Program-made: the position numbers and the translations under genes
Assembly: GCF_019203985.1 (NCBI RefSeq)
Contig: NZ_JAGSPD010000002.1
Location: forward strand, 186,001 to 250,000
Length of the DNA: 64,000 nucleotides
Reading direction: 5' to 3'
Source: Winogradskyella luteola
GTDB taxonomy: Bacteria; Bacteroidota; Bacteroidia; Flavobacteriales; Flavobacteriaceae
Part shown: positions 1 to 8,720 of the stretch, piece by piece
Numbering within the stretch: position 1 is the stretch's first letter
Layout: the number at the start of each line of letters is the position of its first letter
Notes under the pieces: generated by a model
The model's database searches: none
Seen by the model: only the letters and a program-made list of their open reading frames with translations
Told to the model about the DNA's origin: nothing

Positions 1-1
1 T

Positions 2-361
2 TTTTGGGGAATTGACGGTATTATACTAGGTACGCTTATCAGCCTTATTTTAATGGTTGTTATTTGGAAACCTTATTTTCTTTACAAACACGGATTTAAA
101 AAGAATGTATGGTTATACTGGCAAGGTGTATTGCCATTAGCTGTAGTATTTTGTGTTTCTGTGCTTTTAGTAAGCTTCGTTGCTGATTATGTTGTCTATG
201 ATAGAAGATCTTCAAATTTGATTAACTGGATTATTTATGCCGCTATAATTACAAGCATAGTTACCATAATCTATGGCACGCTAATGTTTATATTTATAAA
301 AGGGTTTAAAGTGTTTGTTTTCAGAATGAAGGATTTAGTAATCAAAAAATTCACTGGATAA
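2..361 (+). CDS. C-terminal end of a polysaccharide flippase (Wzx-like), 5' truncated
   Basis: The open frame runs from the first base of the window without a start, so only the last ~119 residues of a longer protein are present. They contain three hydrophobic segments (around GIILGTLISLILMVVIW, then LPLAVVFCVSVLLVSFV, then IIYAAIITSIVTIIYGT) and a short basic cytoplasmic tail. This is the usual ending of PST/MATE-like lipid-linked oligosaccharide flippases, which move undecaprenyl-linked repeat units across the inner membrane. The gene ends 6 bp before a glycosyltransferase and is followed by a Wzy polymerase and a Wza/Wzc pair, so a Wzx role fits. The call rests on membrane topology and context, not on a catalytic motif. 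Confidence 0.6.
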   Translation, partial: FWGIDGIILGTLISLILMVVIWKPYFLYKHGFKKNVWLYWQGVLPLAVVFCVSVLLVSFVADYVVYDRRSSNLINWIIYAAIITSIVTIIYGTLMFIFIKGFKVFVFRMKDLVIKKFTG

Positions 362-367
362 TTCAAA

Positions 368-1465
368 ATGAGCCATAAAAAGAACATAGGATTTGTTGTC
401 GGCACATTATCATCTGGTGGTGCAGAACGTGTTATATCTACACTAAGCAATTCGCTTATCGAAAGATTTGATGTTACCATAATTACATTTTCAAAATCTA
501 CACCGTTTTATACTTTAGACAACAGAGTTAAAGTAGTTCATTGCAGAGAAAACATTGAAAAACCAAAGTCTGCGTTAGATTCACTAAAGCTAAATTATAG
601 CTTAACAAAACGCATTTCGAAAATTTCTAAACAAGAAGGCGTAGATATTCTTATTGGGTTTATAACTTCAGCAAATATATTAACAGTACTTGCCGCAAAA
701 TTAAATGGCATCCCTTCTATTATAAGTGAACGCAATAATCCTTTGGTTGAGGATGTTCCAAAATTGTGGGAAATACTGAGGAAATTCGTTTATCCAAAAG
801 CTGACTCGTTAGTACTTCAAACTAAGGGTATAAAAAAACTATATGAGAAAAAAATAAGGCCTAACAAAATTACTATATTACCAAATCCTATTTCGTCTGA
901 TCTGTCTAAATTACGAAATGTCGACACAAAACAGGAAAAGATAATTTTATCTGTAGGACGACTCGATAAAAACAAATGCCATGATGAATTAATCACAGCT
1001 TTTCACACTATTAATCCAAAAGATTGGAAAGCAAAAATTATTGGGGATGGCAATAAAAAACAAGAATTGACCAAACTTATCAAACAATATAATTTATCAG
1101 ATCGTATAGAAATTATATCTAAAGTAAAGGATATAGATAGATATTACAACGAAGCCTCAATTTTTGTTTTCACATCAAAAACCGAAGGGTTTCCCAACGC
1201 ACTTTTAGAAGCGATGCACTTTGGTTTGCCATGTATTTCAACGGATTGTAACTTTGGCCCATCGGATTTAATAAAAGATGGCAAAAATGGCTTTTTAATT
1301 CCTGTAAATGACCAACAAGCATTAACAGCTAAATTATCACAGTTGATAAACGGTGAAGAATTACAAACTAAGTTCTCACACAATGCAAAACAAACCACAG
1401 AAGCTTATACAAGTGAAAAAGTTGTAGCACAATGGGAAGCATTGATTAACAAACATATAAAATGA
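368..1465 (+). CDS. GT4 family glycosyltransferase
   Basis: A 365-residue GT-B fold glycosyltransferase. The N-terminal donor/acceptor half carries the glycine-rich GTLSSGGAERV stretch (residues ~12-22) typical of GT4 enzymes. The C-terminal half has SVGRLDKNK (~195-203) and the EX7E motif within EGFPNALLEAM (E273 and E281), which binds the nucleotide sugar. It probably adds one sugar of the surface polysaccharide repeat unit at the cytoplasmic face. It sits 6 bp behind the flippase and ahead of the polymerase in the same operon. Donor and linkage cannot be read from the sequence. It is one of four GT4 genes in the locus. Confidence 0.88.
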   Translation: MSHKKNIGFVVGTLSSGGAERVISTLSNSLIERFDVTIITFSKSTPFYTLDNRVKVVHCRENIEKPKSALDSLKLNYSLTKRISKISKQEGVDILIGFITSANILTVLAAKLNGIPSIISERNNPLVEDVPKLWEILRKFVYPKADSLVLQTKGIKKLYEKKIRPNKITILPNPISSDLSKLRNVDTKQEKIILSVGRLDKNKCHDELITAFHTINPKDWKAKIIGDGNKKQELTKLIKQYNLSDRIEIISKVKDIDRYYNEASIFVFTSKTEGFPNALLEAMHFGLPCISTDCNFGPSDLIKDGKNGFLIPVNDQQALTAKLSQLINGEELQTKFSHNAKQTTEAYTSEKVVAQWEALINKHIK

Positions 1466-1503
1466 ATTTAAAACATGAATCGTGAAGTAGTGATACCATT
1501 AGC

Positions 1504-2619
1504 ATGAAAATTATAAAGTACATAACATTAGCACTGGTTATATTCAATTTGCCTTCAATTGGGCTCTTTGCATATGGTGGCGGTGTAGGTGGAATGTTGA
1601 GTTATGGTACTATTTTTATGCTGATTGTTTTTTATGCTTTAGAGAAAAAAACTGCACCTAATTGGTGGATAATAGTTATTGCCCTATTGTATTTTATTAT
1701 AGGAAGTTTACAGTTCTATGGCGCACCAATGGTTTTTATGATGGAATTAATTAAATATTTCATTTTTGTTATTGCTGGCTACGAACTCACAAAACATGTT
1801 AGCATTACAGAGTTATATGTGTTCTTTATAATAGGCGCATTGAGTGTTGGTGTTGAAGCGATGTCCTTTACAAACGACTATGGGAGATATGCCGGGTTTT
1901 ACCTTAATGCCAATGTAGCTGGTTTTATCTGTATTTATGGCTATTCATCAATTTATGGTTTAAAGAATGGCACTTTAAAATTATTTGGGCAATTTGTCTT
2001 TACTTTAATGGGGTTATTAACATTTTCAAGAACATTTATAGTCATTTGGTTGTTGCTAAACGTTATCTCATTAAAAGTCAGTATCAAAAATATTAGAATT
2101 TTTGGTATTGCTTTTTTAATCTTTTCAGCATTGTTATTTATCGATCAAGTTGTAGGACTGAACAACCCAAGATTTGAACAACTTAAAAATATAGTAAGTA
2201 GCGAAAATAAAGTATCCAGTGAAGAAATCAGTGAAGATTCTAGAACAGAAACATGGGCAAAGTTTTACGATCAAATATTGGATGCACCCTTAATTGGTAA
2301 CGGTTATGGTACATTTTCTGGGAAAATCAATTCCATGGGAGTTCATAACACGTATTTAATGATAATTGGAGAAGCAGGTATAATACCTTTTTTACTATTC
2401 TTGGTATATGTAGCACGTCTCTTTTTTAAGAGTTTTATATATTTTAAACCAGCCCCACATCTTATAATGCAAACTATTTCGCTAGCTGTATTTTTGTTGG
2501 CCAATCATAATTTTTTCACATTTTATTACATGACATTTGCAGCAATGTGGATACAGTATCAAATATTTAAACTGGATAACGGAGAGGAAGAGGAAGAAGA
2601 AAAACTTTTAGAAGTATGA
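1504..2619 (+). CDS. O-antigen/capsule polymerase (Wzy/O-antigen ligase family)
   Basis: A 371-residue polytopic inner-membrane protein with about ten hydrophobic segments. A large periplasmic loop follows residue ~210 and contains EDSRTETWAKFYDQILDAP and LIGNGYGTFSG, then VHNTYLMIIGEAG. The S/R-x-x-x-W...GxGxG...HNxYL pattern is characteristic of the O-antigen ligase/Wzy superfamily. It would polymerise lipid-linked repeat units delivered by the flippase. The C-terminus is strongly acidic (a run of Glu near residues 360-366). Its stop overlaps the next start by 4 bp (ATGA), so the two genes are translationally coupled. Confidence 0.82.
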   Translation: MKIIKYITLALVIFNLPSIGLFAYGGGVGGMLSYGTIFMLIVFYALEKKTAPNWWIIVIALLYFIIGSLQFYGAPMVFMMELIKYFIFVIAGYELTKHVSITELYVFFIIGALSVGVEAMSFTNDYGRYAGFYLNANVAGFICIYGYSSIYGLKNGTLKLFGQFVFTLMGLLTFSRTFIVIWLLLNVISLKVSIKNIRIFGIAFLIFSALLFIDQVVGLNNPRFEQLKNIVSSENKVSSEEISEDSRTETWAKFYDQILDAPLIGNGYGTFSGKINSMGVHNTYLMIIGEAGIIPFLLFLVYVARLFFKSFIYFKPAPHLIMQTISLAVFLLANHNFFTFYYMTFAAMWIQYQIFKLDNGEEEEEEKLLEV

Positions 2620-3197
2620 TAAGTTCTAAAACAGAATATCACGATTATTTAAATCAAGATAAAAAAGCACTAGGTATAAAATCCAATGGTCTAGCAGGTA
2701 AGATAATGAGTTACTTCTCCCCTAACCACATTTGGAAGTTTCAAAAAACCATGCGAAAACTTGAATATTATACCAATTGCAAAAACAGAGGACTGAATAA
2801 GTTCTATGTATTATATCTAAGGTATAAGTTTAAAAATATATCATTAAAGCTAGGCTTCTCAATACCAATCAATGTGTTTGGCCCTGGCTTGTCTATAGTA
2901 CATTATGGTACAATTGTAATAAATAGAAATACAAAAGTTGGCAGTAATTGCAGAATGCATGCCTGTGTCAATATTGGCGCTTCTGGTGGAGAAAGTGGTG
3001 CGCCACAAATTGGTGATAACGTCTATATAGCTCCAGGTGCAAAAATTTATGGAACTATTACAATTGCCAACAATATTGCTATCGGTGCCAATGCCGTGGT
3101 CAATAAATCTTGTGAGCAAGAAAATGTAGCGCTTGCTGGTGTACCCGCAAAACCTATTGGTAGCGTTGATATTAAAAAAATAATAAAACACATCTAA
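2616..3197 (+). CDS. Serine acetyltransferase-like hexapeptide acyltransferase
   Basis: A 193-residue protein whose C-terminal ~110 residues form a left-handed beta-helix hexapeptide array (LSIVHYGTIVINRNTKVG, then GDNVYIAPGAKIYGTITIANNIAIGANAVVN). The pattern HACVNIG followed by AGVPAKPIG is typical of CysE-like O-acetyltransferases found in polysaccharide loci. The N-terminal region is short and helical and lacks a full CysE N-domain. It probably O-acetylates a sugar of the repeat unit using acetyl-CoA, although serine acetylation cannot be excluded from sequence. It is coupled to the polymerase gene by a 4-bp overlap. Confidence 0.8.
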   Translation: MISSKTEYHDYLNQDKKALGIKSNGLAGKIMSYFSPNHIWKFQKTMRKLEYYTNCKNRGLNKFYVLYLRYKFKNISLKLGFSIPINVFGPGLSIVHYGTIVINRNTKVGSNCRMHACVNIGASGGESGAPQIGDNVYIAPGAKIYGTITIANNIAIGANAVVNKSCEQENVALAGVPAKPIGSVDIKKIIKHI

Positions 3198-3206
3198 CCT
3201 AAATCG

Positions 3207-4172
3207 ATGAGTACTGATTTAAGAAAAAAAGGCTTGAGAAAAAGGCTATCAAATATTTATGGTACGGATATAGGATATTATATTATTAGGCCTATTTATA
3301 AAATATATGAGTTTGTACTCAAAATGATACCAGACGATGTTTTGGTAAAACATAGTTTTAAAAAACATATGGGTTACCCTCTAGATCTTAACAATCCCAA
3401 AACCCTAAATGAAAAAATCAATTGGCTAAAAGTTAATCATAAGAAAGATATACATACTATCATAGCAGACAAGTATAAGGTAAGGGCTTATGTAGAAGAA
3501 AAGATTGGAGAGGAGTATTTAATTCCACTACTCTATCACACCAAAGACCCAGAAGATATTAGACCTGAGAACTTACCAGATGTAGATCATATTATAAAAT
3601 GTAATCACGATAGTTCTGGCGGTGTAGTAGTAAAGGATAAATCTGCTATAGATTGGGTACAAACCAGAAAACGGTTTAAACGTCTCCTAAAGTCCAATCA
3701 CTATTACAGTACCAGAGAATGGCAGTACAAAAATATTGAACCAAGGATTGTTGTAGAGGAATTGTTAAATATGGAAGACGGAAACCTCCCTGATGATTAC
3801 AAAATACATTGTTTTCATGGTAAGGTACAATTCTTCGGTGTAGATGTAGATAGGCATTTACCAACACGAGGTAGAAATATATACGACACTAACTGGAATC
3901 TTTTGCCATGCAATTGGGGAAGGCCAAACGGAAGAGAGTTGCCGAGACCAGAAAATTTAGAGGAAATGATAGCTTTGGCAGAAAAACTAGCGGAAGATTT
4001 TGTGTACTTGAGAGTAGATTTTTATTCTGTAAAAGGAAAAACCTATTTTGGTGAATTAACCCTACATCAATCCTCTGGATTTAGAAAATTTTGGCAAAAA
4101 GAATGCGATGAAGAATTCGGGAAATTATTGGATATTAAACATTTAATTAATAAAAAAGTAACAAGCCCTTAA
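3207..4172 (+). CDS. TupA-like ATP-grasp protein, copy 1
   Basis: A 321-residue protein matching the TupA-like ATP-grasp family, named after an enzyme of teichuronopeptide synthesis. Visible family features are KHMGYPLDLNNPKTLNEKIN (~47-66), ADKYKVRAYVEEKIG, the lysine and glycine-rich IIKCNHDSSGGVVV segment (~130-143) that should hold ATP, YKNIEPRIVVEELL, and the C-terminal RVDFYSVKGKTYFGELTLH metal/ATP region. TupA-type enzymes are thought to form amide bonds between carboxylated sugars and amino acids or peptides, although many family members are uncharacterised. The gene immediately downstream is a close paralogue, so this is a tandem duplication inside the polysaccharide operon. Confidence 0.85.
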   Translation: MSTDLRKKGLRKRLSNIYGTDIGYYIIRPIYKIYEFVLKMIPDDVLVKHSFKKHMGYPLDLNNPKTLNEKINWLKVNHKKDIHTIIADKYKVRAYVEEKIGEEYLIPLLYHTKDPEDIRPENLPDVDHIIKCNHDSSGGVVVKDKSAIDWVQTRKRFKRLLKSNHYYSTREWQYKNIEPRIVVEELLNMEDGNLPDDYKIHCFHGKVQFFGVDVDRHLPTRGRNIYDTNWNLLPCNWGRPNGRELPRPENLEEMIALAEKLAEDFVYLRVDFYSVKGKTYFGELTLHQSSGFRKFWQKECDEEFGKLLDIKHLINKKVTSP

Positions 4173-4187
4173 TATAGAAATCATGAA

Positions 4188-4222
4188 TTTTGTTTTGTTT
4201 CCCAGCGCACAACAAAACAAAA
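4188..4222 (+). repeat. Perfect 12-bp inverted repeat just before a start codon
   Basis: TTTTGTTTTGTT at 4188-4199 pairs perfectly with AACAAAACAAAA at 4211-4222 around an 11-nt loop (TCCCAGCGCAC). The hairpin ends 4 nt before the ATG of the second TupA-like gene. It lies in the 54-bp gap between the two paralogues and has no terminator-like T-run after it, so an effect on translation or RNA processing is more likely than termination. Confidence 0.75.
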
Positions 4223-4226
4223 AGAC

Positions 4227-5159
4227 ATGAAAAAAATGAGACAAGCAATTTCTGGTTTCTATAGAGAAACTGACTTAGGTTATTTAATGTTAAAACCATT
4301 TTATAAAGCATATGAGCTTGGACTAAGATTGGTTTCAGATAAGTTTATTATTAAAAACAGTTTTAAAAAGCACATGGGTTATTCTATAGATTTAGATAAC
4401 CCACTAACCTTAAACGAAAAAATTAATTGGTTAAAGCTGTATGAAAGGAAAGAACTGCATACAAAAGTAGCAGACAAATATAAAGTTAGAGATTATATTG
4501 AAAGAACTATTGGCGGTGAGTATTTAATTCCTTTGCTTTTTCACACGAAAGACGCAAGAGATATAAAAAAGAAGAACTTACCAGATACAGAGTTTATTAT
4601 AAAAACAAATCACAATAGCTCAGGAGGTATCATTGTAAGAGACAAGTCTAAGGTTAAATGGAAAAAAGTAAGAAAGAAACTAAAACGGTTGATGAATGAA
4701 AACCATTATTATTCTACACGAGAGTGGCAATATAAAAATATTGAGCCAAGGATTGTTGTAGAAAAACTTTTAACCTATAGTGACGGTAGCATACCAGAAG
4801 ACTTTAAACTGCACTGTTTTAATGGTAAACTAGCATTTATAATGGTCGATTTGGGAAGGCATAGTGATAAAAGATATAGAAATATATATGATAAAGAATG
4901 GAATCTATTGCCCTGTAATTGGGGAAGACCAAATGGCGATGATGTTGAGAGACCATCTAATCTAGAGGAAATGATACAACTTGCTGAAAAAATTGCCAAA
5001 GACTTTATATATGTAAGAGTAGATTTCTACTCGGTTCGTGGTAAAACATATTTTGGAGAGTTAACGTTTCATCATGCATCTGGGCTTCAAAAGTTTTTTC
5101 AAAAAGAATGGGACTATAAATTTGGCAAGCAGTTAAATATTAAGAAATTTGATGAATAA
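4227..5159 (+). CDS. TupA-like ATP-grasp protein, copy 2
   Basis: A 310-residue paralogue of the preceding gene. Long blocks are identical or nearly so: DLDNPLTLNEKINWLK, VADKYKVRDYIE, NHYYSTREWQYKNIEPRIVV, WNLLPCNWGRPNG and RVDFYSVRGKTYFGELTFHH. The ATP-binding IIKTNHNSSGGIIV segment and the C-terminal GEL motif are intact, so both copies look active. Divergence is concentrated in the N-terminal 40 residues and the C-terminal ends, which may shape acceptor choice. It overlaps the next glycosyltransferase by 8 bp and is preceded by a strong hairpin. Confidence 0.85.
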   Translation: MKKMRQAISGFYRETDLGYLMLKPFYKAYELGLRLVSDKFIIKNSFKKHMGYSIDLDNPLTLNEKINWLKLYERKELHTKVADKYKVRDYIERTIGGEYLIPLLFHTKDARDIKKKNLPDTEFIIKTNHNSSGGIIVRDKSKVKWKKVRKKLKRLMNENHYYSTREWQYKNIEPRIVVEKLLTYSDGSIPEDFKLHCFNGKLAFIMVDLGRHSDKRYRNIYDKEWNLLPCNWGRPNGDDVERPSNLEEMIQLAEKIAKDFIYVRVDFYSVRGKTYFGELTFHHASGLQKFFQKEWDYKFGKQLNIKKFDE

Positions 5160-6222
5160 TAAAATAAAAATCTTTTTCGTTTTACCAACACTTTTTGCAG
5201 GTGGCGCAGAAAGAGTCATGTCTTTTGTTTCGCAAAATTTAGATAAAGAAAAGTTTGATGTCACACTGGTTGTAATCGGTTTAGAAAAGGAAAGCAAGTA
5301 TCCTGTATCTGGTATACCTGTAATACATTTAAACAAAAAACGCGTAATGAGAGGCGTTTTCTCACTTTCTCGTTTAATAAAAAAACAAAAGCCCCAGATT
5401 GTAGTCAGCTCAATTTCTCATTTAAATGCCGTTATGGGTTTAATTTCCATTGTGTTTCCAAAAATCATTTTTGTCGGGAGACATGCAAGTATACTCAATA
5501 AAGCCCATGCTGTAAAGAAATCATTTTTTCAATCATTTTTCGATTACTTTTCATACGGTACAAGACAACTAGACCATTTCATTTGCCAGTCAGTAGACAT
5601 GAAGCAAAGTATAATAGATTTTCACAATATAGATAGTGACGCTATTAGCATAATCAACAACCCAATCACCCAAACGGATATTATAAAAACCAATACCAAC
5701 AAAAGTGGCATAAAAAAGTTTATCACGGTTGGCAGATTAAGCCATACAAAGGGTCAAATGAGAATCCTTGAGGTATTAAAAAAACTTACTATTCCTTTTC
5801 ATTATACAATTATAGGCGATGGTCCTTTATATAATGGCGTAGTTAATAGAATAAAAGAATTTGGATTAGAAGAAAATGTAACCCTAATTAAATTTACGGA
5901 TCAGGTATTCGACCATCTAATTGAGCACGATATGTTTCTACAAGGCTCATATTCCGAAGGTTTTCCTAACGCACTTTTAGAAAGTTGTGTCGTTGGTGTG
6001 CCCGTAGTCGCTTTTAATTCTCCGGGAGGAACTAAAGAAATCGTAGAAAACGGAATTAACGGGTATTTGGTTGAAGACCAAGACGAATTTGTAAAAAGAC
6101 TTTCGGAAAACAAAGATTGGGATCCTGAAGTGATTAGGGAATCTGTATACAAGAAATTTAATAAAAACAAAATAATAAAGGATTACGAACATCTATTCAT
6201 AGAGGTTTTAAGAAAAAGATAA
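5152..6222 (+). CDS. GT4 family glycosyltransferase
   Basis: A 356-residue GT-B glycosyltransferase. I use the ATG at 5152 rather than the TTG one codon upstream. It has the N-terminal LPTLFAGGAERVMSF motif (~11-25), ITVGRLSHTKGQ in the middle and the EX7E motif in SEGFPNALLESC (E269 and E277). It should transfer a nucleotide-activated sugar to the growing lipid-linked repeat. It overlaps the second TupA-like gene by 8 bp, which implies translational coupling and a related step. Confidence 0.87.
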   Translation: MNNKIKIFFVLPTLFAGGAERVMSFVSQNLDKEKFDVTLVVIGLEKESKYPVSGIPVIHLNKKRVMRGVFSLSRLIKKQKPQIVVSSISHLNAVMGLISIVFPKIIFVGRHASILNKAHAVKKSFFQSFFDYFSYGTRQLDHFICQSVDMKQSIIDFHNIDSDAISIINNPITQTDIIKTNTNKSGIKKFITVGRLSHTKGQMRILEVLKKLTIPFHYTIIGDGPLYNGVVNRIKEFGLEENVTLIKFTDQVFDHLIEHDMFLQGSYSEGFPNALLESCVVGVPVVAFNSPGGTKEIVENGINGYLVEDQDEFVKRLSENKDWDPEVIRESVYKKFNKNKIIKDYEHLFIEVLRKR

Positions 6223-6267
6223 TTGATTGATTAGCCTATTTATTTATCAACTTAAACCAACAGAATT

Positions 6268-7323
6268 ATGAGAAAAATTGTCGATGCAACCAAAAACATT
6301 CTTGAAAAAGGCAGATGGTATGCCTTTCATAAGGAACAAAACAATACAGCAAGAAAGCATCTCAAAAACATTGAAGCGGCAAAAGGAAAGCTCGATGCAA
6401 AGAATATTAAACTGTGTAAAGAATATTCAAAAGATGTATTTGGACATGAGAGGTACGCACAATGGCTAATCGTCTATACAACTTATACCAGAGAGTTTAG
6501 AGAAGGTTGGATTCCAGATAATTATTACGGAGAAGTTGTTCTCCCCCAGCTAAATGGCGAATACGGAAGAATCAGTAACCGAAATGCAGTAATCACCCAA
6601 CTGTTAAAAGAGGAAGACACCTTAGATATCTGCTACTATGTCAACAGGTATTTTTTAACCACGGATTACAAAGTATTAAATGACGAGGCATTAAAAACAT
6701 TACTTTTCTCTCAACATGAAAAAGTCGTTTTTAAACTCGAAAACTCGCGTCAGGGAAAAGGTATATATGTACTTAATGAAAAATCTTTTGATGCTAACGA
6801 AATAAGAAAACTGGGCAATGGTGTTTTTCAGAAATTTATTGAGCAACATCCCTTTTTCTCGCAGTTTAGCACATCATCAGTAGCTACAATCCGTATTACA
6901 TCTATGTGCGATGACAATGGAGTACCACAGGCAAGAACTGGTTTTTTTAAATTTGGAAATGAAAATGACGAATATATAAAGTCAAGTTCTGCAATCTATA
7001 TTCCTTTTGATGTTAAAACGGGTAAACTCAGTCACGAAGCTTATACCTATTATTGGAAATTGTTGAAACAACTTCCTGGTAATGATTTTGCTTTTGGAGG
7101 AAAAGAATTGCCCTCATTCAACGATTGCCTAGCAGAAGTTAAAAGAGCTCACAGCCAAATACCGTTTGTAAGATGTACAGGTTGGGATATAATTTTAGAC
7201 AAATATAATAAGGTTAAAATAATTGAAGTCAATGGCGGGCACAACGGAATCACACTGAATGAGACAACATCGGGTCCAAATTTTAAAGATTTAGGTTGGG
7301 AAAATTTGAGAAAGACTAAATAA
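6268..7323 (+). CDS. Sugar-transfer associated ATP-grasp protein
   Basis: A 351-residue protein resembling the sugar-transfer associated ATP-grasp family. Visible are the lysine segment VVFKLENSRQGKGIYVL (~155-171), the hinge GVFQKFIEQHPFFSQF, SVATIRITSMCDDNG, and the C-terminal WDIILDKYNKVKIIEVNGGH, whose E and N would chelate Mg-ATP. Family members occur in polysaccharide loci and are predicted to ligate an amino acid or other carboxylate to a sugar. It lies 45 bp after a glycosyltransferase and is the last gene before a 233-bp hairpin-rich gap. Confidence 0.82.
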   Translation: MRKIVDATKNILEKGRWYAFHKEQNNTARKHLKNIEAAKGKLDAKNIKLCKEYSKDVFGHERYAQWLIVYTTYTREFREGWIPDNYYGEVVLPQLNGEYGRISNRNAVITQLLKEEDTLDICYYVNRYFLTTDYKVLNDEALKTLLFSQHEKVVFKLENSRQGKGIYVLNEKSFDANEIRKLGNGVFQKFIEQHPFFSQFSTSSVATIRITSMCDDNGVPQARTGFFKFGNENDEYIKSSSAIYIPFDVKTGKLSHEAYTYYWKLLKQLPGNDFAFGGKELPSFNDCLAEVKRAHSQIPFVRCTGWDIILDKYNKVKIIEVNGGHNGITLNETTSGPNFKDLGWENLRKTK

Positions 7324-7353
7324 TAGTAGTCATTTGAGCTATTAAACACGAAA

Positions 7354-7494
7354 AATGCTCAACAAATCGAAGAAATATATGGTTACAGTTAGTAACCATT
7401 ATATTTGGCCAAGAAACAAAATCAATAATTTTCAAGCTCTAAAAATCTACCTACTAGATTTCAGTTTTATTGAACTTACGATTGAAAATTATTG
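7354..7494 (+). CDS. Possible 46-codon ORF in a structured gap
   Basis: An ATG at 7354 opens a 46-residue frame (MLNKSKKYMVTVSNHYIW at the start, ending IELTIENY). It lies fully inside the 233-bp gap between an ATP-grasp gene and a glycosyltransferase gene and spans the inverted repeats described there. I do not recognise the peptide. At this base composition a frame of this size can arise by chance. It could equally be a leader peptide whose translation alters folding of the hairpins. Confidence 0.2.
7373..7405 (+). repeat. Stem-loop in the 7.3-7.6 kb gap
   Basis: ATGGTTAC (7379-7386) and GTAACCAT (7392-7399) form a perfect 8-bp stem with the loop AGTTA. Adding one bulge extends the stem outward through AATATA and TATATT. 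It is the first of three hairpins in the gap and has no following U-tract. Confidence 0.6.
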
Positions 7495-7496
7495 AT
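7421..7496. repeat. 15-bp perfect inverted repeat with a nested hairpin
   Basis: ATCAATAATTTTCAA at 7421-7435 is the exact reverse complement of TTGAAAATTATTGAT at 7482-7496. The 46-nt interior contains a second perfect hairpin, AAATCTA (7443-7449) with TAGATTT (7455-7461). The element is bordered by a direct repeat TCAAGCT (7432-7438 and 7497-7503), and a smaller dyad AAGCA-AC-TGCTT follows near 7515. There are no target-site duplications of the kind expected for a miniature transposon. Confidence 0.65.
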
Positions 7497-7556
7497 TCAA
7501 GCTAATTTGCCTTTAAGCAACTGCTTTTGTTTCAAATAGTTTAATACAATAAATTA

Positions 7557-8708
7557 ATGGCCCCAAAGACCAAAAAAAATATAGCCATACTTAGTATTAC
7601 TCTGGGTAGTGGTGGCGCAGAAAAGGTTATAAGTCTTCTTTTAAAAGAGCTAAGGAAGGATTACAATGTTACTTTGGTGCTTTTTCATAATTCTATACAT
7701 TTTCCCATTCCAGATGATATTGCAATAAAAATACTTTCAGATAATCCGCCAGACAGGGCATTTTATTTAAAGTTTATAGACACGTTTGGATATATCATTA
7801 AGTATTACCGCTTTGTTAAACGCAATAAGATTGGTATCTCAATATCATTTCTTGCATTTCCAAATCTTATAAACGGAATCGTTTCAACCTTCAATAAAAA
7901 AGTAAAAACTATTATCAGTGAAAGAGGATTTCCTTCAGACAATGTAACGAGTAAACTTTCATTTTATATTTCAAAACTGTTCTACCCTATTTTTTATAAT
8001 AAGTGCCATAAATTGTTTTCCAACTCGGTACACATCAATAATGATTTAAAAGATAATTTCGGTATTAAAATTCCAATGGAAGTTATATACAATCCTATTG
8101 AATTACCACAGCAAACCATTGAACCCGCCAGTCTTAATATAAATACAGAAAAACTAAAAGGCATAACAGCTGGCACGCTCAATAAAAGAAAAAACCAAAT
8201 TATGATTGTTAGAGCTATTGAAGCTTCTAATTTAAACTATGATTTTACCATTCTCGGTGGTGGTGATTTAGAAAACTACCTTTCAGAAGAAATTCGTAAA
8301 GCCAATCTCGAAAAAAGTGTGGTACTTGGTGGTAAAGTAAAAAATGTAAATGAGCACCTATTATCTAACCACTATTTTGTGCTGTGTTCGTTTACCGAAG
8401 GTTTTCCAAATGCTTTGTTAGAAGCCATGGCAATTGGGTTACCTTGCATTTCGTCCAATTGTCTTTCGGGTCCCTTGGAGTTATTAAATGAGAATAAAGA
8501 GATTACTATAAATGATGGCGAATTTTACATAGGAAAATATGGGCTTCTCGTTAATAATGATGACCATATTGGCTTGAGCAAGGCTATGGATTATTTTCAT
8601 AACAATCCAAATGAAAGAGAAAAATTTAGTGCGCTTAGTTTACAGCGTGCAACACAATATAATTTAGAAAATATATACGCTAAGTTTAAACAGTTTATAG
8701 AAAGTTAA
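7557..8708 (+). CDS. GT4 family glycosyltransferase
   Basis: A 383-residue GT-B enzyme. The N-terminus carries ITLGSGGAEKVISLLL (~14-29), the linker has AGTLNKRKNQ (~205-214), and the sugar-nucleotide site has EX7E in FTEGFPNALLEAMAIG (E281 and E289). It belongs to the same subgroup as the genes at 368 and 5152 and adds another sugar of the repeat unit. It restarts the operon after the 233-bp structured gap and is followed 12 bp later by the asparagine synthase gene. Confidence 0.87.
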   Translation: MAPKTKKNIAILSITLGSGGAEKVISLLLKELRKDYNVTLVLFHNSIHFPIPDDIAIKILSDNPPDRAFYLKFIDTFGYIIKYYRFVKRNKIGISISFLAFPNLINGIVSTFNKKVKTIISERGFPSDNVTSKLSFYISKLFYPIFYNKCHKLFSNSVHINNDLKDNFGIKIPMEVIYNPIELPQQTIEPASLNINTEKLKGITAGTLNKRKNQIMIVRAIEASNLNYDFTILGGGDLENYLSEEIRKANLEKSVVLGGKVKNVNEHLLSNHYFVLCSFTEGFPNALLEAMAIGLPCISSNCLSGPLELLNENKEITINDGEFYIGKYGLLVNNDDHIGLSKAMDYFHNNPNEREKFSALSLQRATQYNLENIYAKFKQFIES

Positions 8709-8720
8709 TTAACCAAACAT

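Noticed and set aside
7421..7496. Invertible promoter of the kind that switches capsule loci in Bacteroides
   Set aside because: The inverted repeats flank only 46 nt, the interior has no TAnnTTTG element in either orientation, and no site-specific recombinase is encoded nearby.
7421..7496. Miniature inverted-repeat transposon
   Set aside because: No target-site duplication borders the repeats and no second copy was noticed in the window.
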